NCBI GenBank assembly: GCA_021437785.1
Contig: JAILYB010000101.1
Coordinates: forward strand, 1,736,001 to 1,800,000
Source: Rhodomyrtus psidioides
Taxonomy: Eukaryota > Streptophyta > Magnoliopsida > Myrtales > Myrtaceae
Length of the DNA: 64,000 nucleotides
Direction: 5' to 3'
The notes beneath the pieces were generated by a model, which had not been told where the DNA came from, did not search any database, and saw only the letters and a program-made list of their open reading frames with translations. Below, in pieces: positions 19,870-31,928 of this stretch (positions within the stretch are counted from its first letter, which is position 1; every line of letters starts with the position of its first letter). A program made the position numbers and the translations under genes.

Positions 19870-22800
19870 TGTTGACACCTGATTTTTGACCATTTATTAT
19901 TATGATTTTTATTCTTTAAAATTAATTAAAAATATCAAAAAAGGTCATAAAATCACAAAATCAACTTTGGAAGCCTTGGCCTAGCCTCGGGGACCAATTT
20001 TGAACAAAAAATATTTTTTGGTATTTTATAATAATTTTCGAATTTATTTAATTATAAAAATACCCAAAAAATCAGAAAAATACCATTCATGGTCAGAAAA
20101 ATACACAAAAATATTCAATAATTTTCTTTTAATTTCCTACTCAAGTGTGTTACTTTAAATCTTGAAAATTCGGTTCGTGTCAATGCTCCTTCACGAACAT
20201 AAACCCGAACCGAGCAAAAAAATGCCAATCGAGTCTTTTAATTGGTAGATTCTATAATCTTGACGTCGACCACCGTATGCAATAAACGCCCATTGTTTCT
20301 CTTCTTCGTGAGGGGACTAGAATGATTTAAAAAAATGAAAAGAGGAGGGAGTGGAAGACAGAATCCATGGAGCAAAGGTAGGGGAGCGGCGCCTCAACCC
20401 AAAAACAAGAGTATAATATAAAAAAAAAAAAAAAAGAAGGGGAAGAGTAGAGGACAGCAGGAGTCTGTCCTCCACCATGCAATAGAAAAGAAGGATTAAA
20501 CAAAAAAGAAGAGGGGAGGACTCGAAGCATCTTCGACGAAGGCAGCAGGACAAAAGTAAAGGACCGCTTGCTCCCCTTTCCATCCAGCGAAAAGAAGCTG
20601 GAGAAAGACCTGGCCAATGGGACTAAAAGAAGCAAGAAGCCCTTCTCAAGGGAGGAAGCCGAGTGGGACACGTCTAAAAAGAAGAGAGGGGAATTGAGGA
20701 AGAGGATCGAGAGGAAAAGGACTGTGAAGTTGATATCCAGGATGGTTGCCGTCCTCATGCAGTCGGAGTGGTCTCGAGTTGCCGTCGGTGGATGAGTCGG
20801 CCGTCATAGGTTGGATACGTTGCTTCTTGAGAGGACTCTGGATAGCGAAAGTAGTGTCACTGGCCTGTTGTCAAGGGCGAAATGCACCGAGTCTTGTTCT
20901 TTAGTTTGAGGTGAGACGCATGCGAGGAAAAGGGTCTGGTAGTTGAAGAAGAGTGCAGAGTTGGTCGACCAGAGAAGGGTGAGCTGCACGAGCTAGGGGG
21001 ACGCCTCATTCTCGTGGCTCGCGAGGCGTCCCCATCGACGTCGAACCAGATCCGCACTGCCAACATCTCTCGTCGTCGCAACGTGCCATCTTACGACGTG
21101 AAGTCAGCCCAAAACTCATTTTCGGTGAGCAGAGAAAAACAGAGAGCAAGTAGGCCGAGAGCTCTCAACTCGGTTTTCAGCCACCTCAATCCACGTCGGG
21201 CTGCACCGACATTCGCTGGAGCCTCGAAGCAACCCGCTGAGCATCCAGAAACCGGTGTTATCGTTCTTCGTTGTCAACAAAAAAAAAGGGTTGGTCTTGA
21301 ACCCGAGATCTTGTCGGGAGCTCGCGCACTCGTCTCGAGCCAAACCGAGACCGTCAGTTTGCTAAGATGGCGGAGGATCGACGGACCGGAGGTCACTAAC
21401 GAGCGACGGCCCACGGTTTGAGTCCGTTGAGGTGAGTTCGCATAACCCTTTTATTGTTGCTAAAAATGAACGATGATGATGAAAGCTGGACGAAGTAAAC
21501 AAAAAAAATTTTGGTCGACGGAGCTGACTAGTTTAGCCATAGTATTGATCGAGTGAGGTCGGTGTTGGCCGGCGGCATCGTTGGAAATGTTGGCGACGGT
21601 GGCCAACGATGGTTGAAGATGATGAGCGTTGGGAGCTCGCTGCAACGTCCATGGAGGAAGACGTCTGGGCAAGAGGACTCAAAAAGTCCCAGAGTAAAAA
21701 GTAGACGTAAAAGGGCTGGAAGAAAAGAAACAAAAAAATAATAATAATAATAATAATAAAATGAAGGAAAATTTAAAAGGGAAGAGTGGATGACGAGAGA
21801 TGGCATAATCTGGGCATAGATTTGATCGTGTAAATATCATCTACAAGCGAACTGCTCCTTGTTTGCGCATCCCATTACCTCCGCGCACATAAATCCAAAA
21901 GCCGAGTTCGATCGTTTGCTTCCTGCTTGCGTTTATAGTCCGGTCTTCGCTTCGGTTTACGCTTGACTTTCGTGGTGTTCGGGTCGATAGTCGTCGGCCT
22001 CCTCGTGGGGTCCAAGCTTCGAGGGCTACCGAGGGTAGCCGACGATGATGCGGGTTCGTGGAGTAAGTTCGGTGGTATCCGTTTGCGGTGTCGAGTTTTG
22101 ACGATTGGAGTTGGCGATTGGTGGCGTCGTGGTGAGGGTGTCTTCTGCGAGGTCCTAAACGAACTCCTGTAGAAGACGCCACGTAGAAGACGGCCTTCGG
22201 TGGTTTATGGGTAGAAGACCAGAAGCAAAAAGAGAAAAGAATAAAGAAATACAAAAAAAAGATCAACAAAAAGAGTCAAGTAAAGAGAAGAATGAAGAGG
22301 AAAGGGACGAAGGGGAATTATGCATGGATTTGGACGTGAGGTGGCCATGCAATATTCTTTCACGTTTTGGGTTGTCTTGGTGGGCTAGATTAGAAGGAGT
22401 TTGAGCCCAATAGAAAAGGTGAAGAGGTTAATGAGGGTTGGGCTACATATTGAGTTCTCGGATTGGGCTATTGAAGAAAAATTAGAAAGAAAATTGGGCC
22501 TGGTTTAAGTTGGGGTCATATTGGGTTTTAGAATAAAAATGGGCCTTTCTTGTCTTAAACTTCATGTGGGCTTCATGTCCCTCCCAAGCCCACGGCTTTA
22601 GAAGGGTTGGGTTAAGAAGCCCAATCCGAATAATTATTTTCGGAATTAAAAGAAATAAAAAATAATAAAAAAAATTCAAAAATTCAATAAATAATAAAAA
22701 ATTCATAAAAAATTCAAAAAAAAATTCGGAAAATTCAGAAAAATTCTAAAAAATTCCAGAAAATAGGAAATGGCCATATTCAATTGGTCACGACCTGTTT

Positions 22801-23750
22801 CGGGTCTTTTGACCCCCGATCTTTCCAAAAATGACGGTTTTGCCCTTCCGGCAAACCGTCTTCCAAAAAAATTCTAAAAAAATCCAAGAAAATCCCAAAA
22901 AATAGGAAATGGCCACAATCAACTGGCCAAGACTCATTTCGGGTGTTCTGAACCCCGACCCTTCTTAAATTGACGATTTCGCCCTTTGGGCGAATTGTCT
23001 TCCAAAAATTGAAGAAAAATCAAGAAATTCCAAAAAATTCTCAAAATTGGGAAATGACCACAATCAACTGGTCATGGAATATTTTGGGTAATTCGGTATC
23101 CAAATCTTCCAAAAATTGACTATTTTGCCCTTCGGGCTAATCGTCCCCAAATCTTCCCATTTTATCCCTGGTCTGAAATCACGCCTTCCTTAAGCCCTTA
23201 TGGCTATACTAGGAGGCCATGTGATGTGAATTGATGTGATTTATTTATGCACTTGATTGCGCTTTCATTAAAATTGATTGCGATTGATAGGAATAGTCTT
23301 CCAATCTGCATGAAATCCTGAATCAAACCTACCCCACCCAAAATTGCGCCTGCATGAATTCTTAGCTAGGAAAATCACTCGCGTTAGGTACCGAAAGGAC
23401 GTTGGTAATAACACCAGCGTAACCAAGTCCCCGAACCCAAAATCTCTGGTTCCGCAGAACTGATCGATCTCTCCCAATCGGTCAGTAAAGTTTCCGGTCT
23501 ACCCTCCAAGAAAGACCGGTGGCGACTCCAAATGCATGCACAAGTTGCACATGCCACCACGACCACACTGAAGGTCGAAAGCGATCGACTCTTATCGTCG
23601 AACCCATTAAATGAAAACTCCCGCCGCGATTTGGTATGGGCTTGGGAGGGCCTGCGCCGATCTAAAGCCCGCGATCCGCTCTCTGGTGCGGTGGAAAGGC
23701 CCGCGATCGGTAATCCATTAGCCGCGTCCGCTTCCGGACGGGTCGCGACA
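19870..23750 (+). repeat. Element B 5' LTR
   Basis: 3881 bp, TGTTGACACC to GGTCGCGACA. Its first 772 bp match 41130-41901 with about eight differences. The middle (about 20276-22740) is private to B in this window: poly-A near 20420, an AAT microsatellite near 21738-21760, and several TGGGCC/TGGGCT-type motifs at about 22400-22620. No convincing reading frame is present there. From 22740 the LTR rejoins the A-type subrepeats and U5. Confidence 0.85.
22749..23145 (+). repeat. LTR B subrepeats, three units
   Basis: Three degenerate copies at about 22749-22853, 22880-22992 and 23020-23143 share GGAAATGGCCA-like and TTGACGATTT-like words in order. They correspond to the two copies in LTR A. Confidence 0.7.
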
Positions 23751-23752
23751 GC

Positions 23753-23771
23753 TGGCGACTCCACTGGGGAC
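23753..23771 (+). other. Primer-binding site, element B
   Basis: TGGCGACTCCACTGGGGAC, two bases after the LTR end. Confidence 0.85.
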
Positions 23772-26250
23772 GTTGTTCTAGAACCTATGGTTCTAGACCT
23801 CAAGTGGACTTAGGTCGTAATTAAAACACTGAGTGATTTTTCTAACCCTGCAGGCGCTCTTGAAGGTGAGGTAAGTCCGCTCATGATAGGTGTTATATGT
23901 TTTTGCAGATTGGAGTGATAAGGGGGGTAGTCTGTGATTAACATTGTCTTATGCAGGTTGGCGTAGGAATGTATGCTGTGTGGATGATTTGAAGCGCTGA
24001 TTGATAAACTGTTGTGCATGACTTACATTGTGATGATCACGACACGTGGACACACACAACCGCGCCTAAAACCCCAGGCGCCGTCTATAGGAAAACAATA
24101 GAAGGGATTGAAAATGGAATCTCCGTGAGGAAAAACACGGGGTAATCCACTTTTCAATTCCGCTCATTTTGAGCTATGGATCGAGCCCCAATGCAACGAT
24201 AGTTGTGCAATGGAATCTGCTCTTTCTAGAACTCGAGGTGGGAACCTTGACCTTAGGTGCCAAATCCTTTGATTTCTAGAAGTTTTATCCTCACTTGTCT
24301 CATGTGCATGTCTTTGGATGGTTGATATATCTAAAACCACCTAAAAAAAATCGGTGATCCTGGAGTCACATCTCGAAGACTGGAACTGGGGCATCTCCAA
24401 GTGTTCGGACCACATTCCTTAGATTGATTTGACATTCCTAGTTCTCTTGTATAAGATTAATTTTGCTGAGATCCTCTATATCTCATCCCTTAGATTGATT
24501 GTATTAGGGATCTATTTGTATTGTATACATCTCGATAAGGCTCATGTCTATCGAAAATAGGGGCAAATTCCCCAAACCCGTGGGGCATAGGGGAATTCGT
24601 CCCTTCAGTGCAAAATACATTTGGCCGCAGAGCCACTCGTTTGGTGAAAGGACGTATCGTTCCTAATTGATTTTTAATCAGATCTGGGGATAAGTTTTTC
24701 TCCATTTTTTTTTTATCTCAGGTGATAAAAGAGACAATGCACCCAAAAGCTCATACATTCAAATGACAAAACAGACGTCGCCCAACTGGGGCAAATGAAC
24801 CACAGGCGTTGCAAATACCTTCAAGCACGGATGGAGGAATTTGATAGATGTTGTTCATATCAATATGCAACATCAAAACGGAATGCAAATCAAGTGTAAA
24901 AGGACGTATCATTCCAAAATGATTATTTTCTTGATATGGGAATAATGCTTCCTTTCTTTTTCCTCTCAGATGATGATCAAGAGCAGAGGACGCAGGATGT
25001 AATGCTTTCAAATAACAAACAGGGAACATCAAATACCTCAAATGTCGACTGTGATCGAGAGAATCACCAAACCGCCACATGACGAATCCCAAGAATATCA
25101 AGCTGTCTTGAGACAGATAAAATTGATCAAGGACTCTGACAATCGAGATGGATGATCAGAATCTGCAAAAATCAATGGGAGCAGGTTCCCCCCATTTGCT
25201 TTGAGGAGCCAAACCGGGGGCAAACTCTCATGATCCCCCATGAAAGCGCATCAGACCAGGGTCATCGAATCCAGAGATGACAAACAGCAAAACCATGCCT
25301 AACTGGGGCAAGTGAATCATTTGTACGCCGGACGTTTCTCCTCTGGCAAAGTCAATGGACGCAATAACAGAGTCGTCCACATCAGAATAAAACCCCAAGA
25401 TACGAATTTGGGTGAACGGTAACCTTGTATCGTTCCAATTTGGTCTTCGAAGACCACATGCCTAACATGAGTTTTTACTCATTTTGTAGGAAGCCGTTGG
25501 CGCTGAAAGCCTCAAATGAAAAGAGCGCGCTAACAGGGAGGCGAATAGAATCATTGGCCTTAGAAGTCAGGATTCCAGGAGATGGTCTTTGATTATAAGA
25601 CCTAGTGGATGGTAAAAAGTATCGCTCCTACGTCACATGCTTTGACATGCATTTTGATAAAAATTTTCTTTTTCCCTTGAAGAAATGGTACCCTGGAAAA
25701 TGGCTTAGAGTACGTCCAAAAGCATGAATTGATCCAGTGCAAATTCTTGAGAAGGATTCGTCGCCCAACCAGATGGGAGATCAAGGACACAAGATAGAGG
25801 GCCAAATTATGCAAGCCGCGCGTTTGTGTTCAAATGGAAACACAAAGCAAGAACAAGGCTGTATCGTTCCAATTTGCCTTGAATTTTGGAACGCAAACTG
25901 ACACCTAATTCCCGTCTTTGACAGGGGCTCGCCATCAAGGCGAAACAGGTTTTCACATCCCATGTATTACCCATTGGAACACATGACCAAGGGTAAGATG
26001 TATCGTTCCAATTTTTTGAAAAATTCGTGAACATACAATAACATATTTCTTTTACATTTTCAGGGATCTCCAACCACGGTGGACAGGTAGGTATCCCTTT
26101 CCCCAATCCATTGAAGATGTTAAAAAAAACAGAGAGAAAAAGAAAAAGCTTTCAGAATCTGATGTTTAGAAAAGACATAGAATTCTAACTTCATTGGCAT
26201 TCATGTTTTGAAACATGAGGTTGTCTGAACATGCATTGTGCACCATAAAA
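23772..26250 (+). other. Leader and modular repeat region (B)
   Basis: The leader matches A up to about 24530, including GAGGTAAGTCC. From about 24590 the GTATCGTTCC-type modules begin; copies lie near 24652, 24905, 25427, 25618, 25861 and 25999. Several are followed by pyrimidine tracts and CTCAG or GCAGG, and some by AACTGGGGCAA. I see no gene. Confidence 0.5.
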
Positions 26251-26355
26251 TCCCCTTGACAGGTAAAATTTTTGGGAAAACGAAAGAGATTTTTCCAATC
26301 AAAAGTTGTTCAAAACTCTCAAAAGGACGTTTTCTCAAAAGACGAGAGGCAAAGC

Positions 26356-26718
26356 CTAGTCCAAACACGTCCTATACACACTTAAGAGAGAAGTGGAGCG
26401 AATCAGACAGCAAAATCTGGACCTACGGAAGTAGGGACCATTCGCAGCGATTACATGGGTTGGGACGACGGAGGCATTCGTTTCATATCCCCCAAACACT
26501 ACAGGTGACCGTTGATAACCCCTTTGAACGGCGGTTTTCATTCTTAACCATGTCAAGAACCACCCCACATCGGGGCAAAATGGAGGTGAGTCCAGCAGCA
26601 TCAGGAGAAAATGGTTAGAAATTTTCTTGCTCGGACTAACATTAATATTTGTGTGTTGTTTATATGGTAATCCAAGTGCCATAGGATGATGAAAAGCATT
26701 CATTTCTCTATCCCACAC
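26356..26718 (-). other. Decayed antisense ORF region 1 (B)
   Basis: A 120-codon open frame starting MWDREMNAFHHPMALG, with CPDVGWFLTWLRMKTAVQRG and NASVVPTHVIAANGPYF. It is the best preserved single-frame copy together with that in C. Family and function are unknown. Confidence 0.35.
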
Positions 26719-27264
26719 ACCGAATCCTTTGCATAGCCAAGTTGAGCTTGCAAAATCATTTCATAAACCCGTTGGTGATCATTGCACATTCCAAGACGGA
26801 TGCAGCATCACTTCAGAAACGAAAGAGTTCAAGACTTAGGGTTTGCAAAAAAAAAAATTCCTAAGTAAATGTTTAACCTTGTTAGACCTTTGATCATAGG
26901 TCTAACACGATCCCATGAAGATGAGAAAAGGTGGGATTTCAAAAATGAATGAGAAAAATCCACGGCATCGAGAAAAAGCAAAGTGCCTGATAAAAGCAAG
27001 GCCGATGCTCGTGTAAGTTGTTTGATTGATCCGCAATGAAGCCGGATGGGAAAAGAGGAAATCCCTAAAGGAGTCACATCAAAAAGACTACTCCCCAAAT
27101 GGTGTCAAGCGTGGAGCAGAGACGCAGACAGAGTCATCAGTCTCTTAATGCGACGAAACACTCTCTGAAGAACTGGTGCACACCTCAAAATCGGTTGCGC
27201 ATCCCAAAAACTGAAGGTGCAGAGAGGAAAAGGGCAGGTGGTAAATTTGTAATGATCACCAATG

Positions 27265-27876
27265 TCAAACCCTTCGTAATTTCTGGGCCAAAAACAAGCC
27301 TTTTTCGGTCCCCAATCCTACCAATGTTACAACCCTGAAACAGTCTTCTCTGACTAAGACACTTGGGTTAACATATTGCTTAGCTCGAAGAAGTACGAGC
27401 AAGACTATTTCTTTCTCATTTTGCAGGGTTCTTGACTTGTAAACCTGGAGCAGATGGTGAAGACTTTCATTCAATGGCCTCGACTCAAAAGTGAGTCCCC
27501 CCTTTGAAAACCAATATCCAAGCCCAACATTTCGGTCCCGTGGAAGACCTCCCGACCGATCAAAATGTATGCGCTGCGAATGAGCCTAAAACCTAGGCAC
27601 AGGTTAGTAGGGAATTGAGTGCATCCCCTATAAAAACCACTACCTCAAAACAGGTGAGATAACCTCCTTGTTGAGAAATATTCCAATTGATGTTTTGAGC
27701 AAACTCTCTTTGGAATCTTTAAATTGTTGGATCCAGATTTTCCGTGCAAGGGGTTTGTGATCATATTTGCATGTTGTAAGAATGCTTTGGATAACCTCCA
27801 GCATCAAAATGCACATTTCATGATTAAAACTTAAATCATACGGTTTTGTCAAAATGGACAGCCGTGGTCTTCCCAA
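27265..27876 (-). other. Decayed antisense ORF region 2 (B)
   Basis: Two separate minus-strand frames (27265-27474 and 27640-27876) contain VYKSRTLQNEKEIVLLV and LSFNHEMCILMLEVIQSIL. They match the A copy but are broken between. Confidence 0.35.
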
Positions 27877-28084
27877 AGATTACTAACGTTTTCTTGGTGA
27901 AGAAAAATCTTTCAGGCTCAAACTTCTGCAGGATACCTGGAGAACCCAGCTCCCAGAATGTCGCTTCAACAGACTCAAGTGAAGTTCTGTCAAAATAAAA
28001 TCTTTCACTGCTTCAAAAACTGAATTCCCGACAAACTTCGGGATCTCTAAAAAAAGAGGGGAAGAAAAACCCTTTTAAAAGAAA

Positions 28085-28222
28085 AAGTCCTATCAGACGT
28101 GGAGAACCCTCGTCCCAGGACCCATTTTTTCAAAATATCAAACAGTCTCATCGGACGCGGAGAACCCTCGTCATGAGACCCGTTTTCAAAAATCAAGCAG
28201 TCTCATCGGACGTGGAGAACCC
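28085..28222 (+). repeat. 55-bp array (B), left part, cut by E
   Basis: About three units with CGGACGTGGAGAACCCTCGTC-like cores; the last is split by the insertion of E at AACCC (28218-28222) and continues at 39771. Confidence 0.85.
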
Positions 28223-29392
28223 TGTCGCGACCCTCTTGAGGTTGTCGGGCTCTCGAGGGCTAATGGGCCGTCCTGTCTGGTCGGACGCGGGCCTCTCCCA
28301 AGGCCCATTACCCAAATCGCAACGGAGGTATGCGTGATCGACTTTCAGTGTGGTCTAGTGACATGTGCTAAGTGTGCATGCCATGGAGTCGCCACCAATC
28401 ATTTTTTTAGGGTATGATTGGACCACCCAATCGAATAGTTGGGAGTTTATATTCAATTCTGCGAGAACCAGAGAAATGGTTTCGGGGACTTAGTTACACC
28501 AACTGTCAGAGTTGACGCCCTTTCGGTACCTAAGTTGACTGAATTTTCTAGCCTGAAATTCATGCGGATGAGTAAGGTATGAACCCTAAATCTAGAAATT
28601 CATGTAGATAAGAGTGATTATCCTAGCAATCACAATCAGTAATAAAATGCCCAACTCAAGGAATCTAGATATGCAAATAAATCACATGGCATTCCTAGTA
28701 AGGTCCTATTTATCAATCACAGCTCAAGAATGATTTAGCTGTCCTAGCCATTCTACACACGATCTAACCTAAGAAAAGCATTAGGAAGCATCGAAGGAGT
28801 TCGAGAGTACTCACATGGGGTTCGCCGTGCCCTGGTTTGGTCTTGGACAAGCTATCGAGCTCATGCCGACCCGATTATATTTGGGGATCCACTCGGCGTT
28901 TTACACCATGAAATCATGTGAAACAAAAACGAAAATATTCAGCAAGGGGCATTTATTGTAGATGGTGGTCGATCTAATTGGACGTCAAGACTAAAAAAGA
29001 TGTAGAAATTTACAAATTAAAATACTCGAATGACATTTTTTTGCCAAATTCAACTCTATGCGTCGTGAAGAAACACATGCAATTGAACTTAAATTTTGAC
29101 TATTTATGAGTTCAAAATGTAAAATAAATTAAAATAAAAATATTGACTATTTTTCTATATTTTTACGACATCGAACGCTATTTTTCTTCATTTTTCATGT
29201 ATTTTTCTATTTTTGGAAAATATTAAAAAATATTAAAAAATATGAAAAATTATTTTTTTATCAAAAATGGTTCCTTTAGCTTGGTCAAGGCTACCAAAGA
29301 TGATTTTTTAATTTTTTTTAATTTTTTATAGATTTTTTATGATTTTTTTAAAAATAAACTATGAAAGACTGATCAAAAATCAGGTGTCAACA
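28223..29392 (-). repeat. Element E 3' LTR
   Basis: 1170 bp, nearly identical to 38602-39770. On the minus strand it starts TGTTGACACCTGATTTTTG and ends GGGTCGCGACA. Confidence 0.95.
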
Positions 29393-29405
29393 GCTGCCCC
29401 TCTTT
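29393..29405 (-). other. Polypurine tract (E)
   Basis: AAAGAGGGGCAGC on the minus strand next to the 3' LTR. The neighbouring CTCTCAAA and TTTGAGAG blocks form the same hairpin as in A. Confidence 0.85.
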
Positions 29406-29699
29406 GAGAGGAATTTCGTCAGAGGTTTCTCTCAAAGACAATGTGACACCTGTGTTCCGATCAACTCGACTGGGAAAAGAAAAGAAATCATGACATCCAA
29501 TTTTCATGCCCATCAATGTGTGCTTTTCCTTAAAAAGAGATGTGCTCATTCAATTCCCTGATATGATGTAAGAAAGTTAAGGAGTAGATAGACTTCCCTG
29601 CCCCTTACCTGCCTAATGCTTGCGGCATTTGCTGTGTCTGATGGGTTCAAGTAGATTCCTAAGGACTTGTCATCGGAGTGTCCTGGGGATGTTAAGCTC

Positions 29700-29935
29700 T
29701 GACCTGTATGGTAGGTCAAACCATAATGGGATTCCTAACTGATAGGAACCTAAGGAAGACGCATCCCACATTTGGGAATTTGCCAAGGGTTTTGATCCGT
29801 GTGGTGGACTAAACTAGAAATGGCTTGCCTAATGTAAGGCTTATTAGGGAAAACGACTCCTCCCGCGTTCGGGATTCATCAAGGTTTTGATCCGTATGGT
29901 GGATCGGACCATTGGGTTGATCCTTCAGGCGGTCT
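29700..29935 (-). other. Hairpin motifs with constant loop (E)
   Basis: Reverse-strand equivalents of the A hairpins: GACCTGTATGGTAGGTC (near 29701) and GATCCGTATGGTGGATC (near 29899). A third, near 29793, has lost its right arm. Confidence 0.6.
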
Positions 29936-30240
29936 CTACCAGTCCTTTGACCCTTCAGGCGGTTTCTACCATTCATTGACCCTTCATGCGGTTTCTACCA
30001 TTGAGTTGACCCTTCAGGCGGTTTCTACCATACATTGACCCTTCAGGCGGTTTCTACCATTGTTTTGACCCTTCAGGCGGTTTCTACCATTGGTTGACCC
30101 TTCAGGCGGTTTCTACCATACATTGACCCTTCAGGCGGTTTCTACCATTGTGTTGACCCTTCAGGCGGTTTCTACCATTGATTGACCCTTCAGGCGGTTT
30201 CTACCATTGAGTTGACCCTTCAGGCGGTTTCTACCATTTA
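29925..30240 (-). repeat. 30-bp tandem array (E), about 11 units
   Basis: Units read TGACCCTTCAGGCGGTTT then CTACC and a variable tail on the plus strand, the complement of the arrays in A, B and C. The 55-bp array of the other elements is not seen in E. Confidence 0.9.
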
Positions 30241-30514
30241 TGAGATTCCAAATTGATATGAATCAAAGGATGACGTACCCGCTCTTCGGGGCTAGTCGGA
30301 GACTCGATCATTCTGTGGATCGGTCTTAGAAAAGATTTGCCTACTAAAAGGCTTCACCTAAGGATGACGCACCCAGTCTTTGGGGTGGCCAAAAGTCCTG
30401 CAGAAAGCTTAGACCTGAAAAAATTTTCCTCGCCAAGAAGATATTAGTAATCTTTGGGAAGACAATAATTGTCTAACTGACAAAATTCTACGACTTAAGT
30501 TTTAGTCATGAAAT

Positions 30515-30943
30515 GTGCATTTTGATTGTTGGAGGTTATCCAAAACATTCCTGCCATATACAGATGTGATCATAAATTCCTTGCACGGAAACTCTAGATC
30601 AAACAATTTGAAAATTTCAAAAAGAGTTTGCTCAAAACATCCATTGGAGTATTTCTCACCCAAGAAGGCTCCTCACTGCTCTGTGATAATGATCTTTAAT
30701 AGGGAAAGTGCTCAATTTCCTACCGACCTGTGCCTGGGTTTCAGGATCATTCGCAACGCATACATTTCGACCGATCAGGAGGTCTTTCACGGGACCGTAG
30801 TGTTAGGCTTGGATATCGGTTTCCAAGGGGGACTCACTTTTGAGTCAAGGCCGTTGAACGAAATTTTTCACTATCTGATCCGGGTTTACAAGTCAAGAAC
30901 CCTGCAAAATGAGAAAGAAATAGTCTTGCTCGTACTTCTTTGA
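30515..30943 (+). other. Decayed antisense ORF region 2 (E)
   Basis: A 142-codon open frame, antisense to the element. It includes PTDLCLGFRIIRNAYI, QEVFHGTVVLGLDIGFQGGL and VYKSRTLQNEKEIVLLV and is the longest continuous version in the window. It is closed by TGA where other copies read arginine. The function is not recognised. Confidence 0.4.
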
Positions 30944-31581
30944 GCTAAGTTATACATTAACCCAAGTGTCTTAGTCAGATAAGACTACTTCAGGGTTGTA
31001 ACATTGGAAGGATTGGGGACCGAAAAAGGCTTATTTTTTGCCCAGAAATTGTGAAGGGTTTGACATTGGTGATCATTGCAAATTTGCCACATGTCCTTCG
31101 AAGAACATCTCCATTTCTTGAAGTATACACTCCTCTTTTAGAGCGCACAAGGATGTTTAAAAGCGTCTCTTGTTACATTAAGAGACCGTCTGTTTGTGTG
31201 TTTGCAATTTGAGCACGACAACATTTGGAGAGTAGTCATCTTGATCTAACTCCTTTGCAGGGTCTTTTCATCGTCTCTCTAGACTTTACTGGGGATATTT
31301 TGAATAGACATCAGCCTTGCTTTTTACCAGGCACTTTGCTTTTTCTTGATGTCTAGGGATTTTTCTTTTCCCCTTTTTTTTAATCCCGTGTTTTTCTTTT
31401 CTTTTGGAGCTAGGATTTTCGGCAATCATGCTAGATATGCAACTTAAACTTTGGCACGCTTCCATTCCTAGAGTGATGTTGCCTTTGCTTTGGAATATGC
31501 AATGATCACCAATAGGTTGATGAAATGAATTTGCTGGCTCAACTTGGTTGTGCAAAGGATAACAGTGTGTAGGATAGAGAA

Positions 31582-31928
31582 ATGAATCATTCTCGTCATC
31601 CTATGACACTTGGATTATCATATAAACAACACACAAAGATTTATGTTAGTCCGAGCAAGAAAATTTCTAACCGTTTACTTTTTGATACTGTTGGACTAAC
31701 CTTCATTTGCCCCAATGTGGGGTGGTTCTTGACAGGGTTGAGAATGAAAATCGCCGTTCAATGGGGTTCTCAATGGGCATCTGTAGTGTTTGGAATGAAG
31801 AAATAAATGCCTCTGTCATCTCGATCCATGTAATCGTTGCGAATGACCCTTATATCCATAGGTTAAGGTTTCGCTATCATTTCCAATCTCCTCATCTCTC
31901 AAGTGTGTATGGGACGTGTTTGGATTAG
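31582..31928 (+). other. Decayed antisense ORF region 1 (E)
   Basis: Two overlapping frames (31582-31806 and 31707-31928) together match the frame that is single in B and C. The frameshift lies near 31790. It is antisense to the element. Confidence 0.35.

Noticed and set aside
20327..20758. 143-codon minus-strand frame rich in Phe/Leu/Ser in LTR B
   Set aside because: It is the complement of a purine-rich stretch; the matching 3' LTR copy has an indel in the poly-A that shifts the frame.
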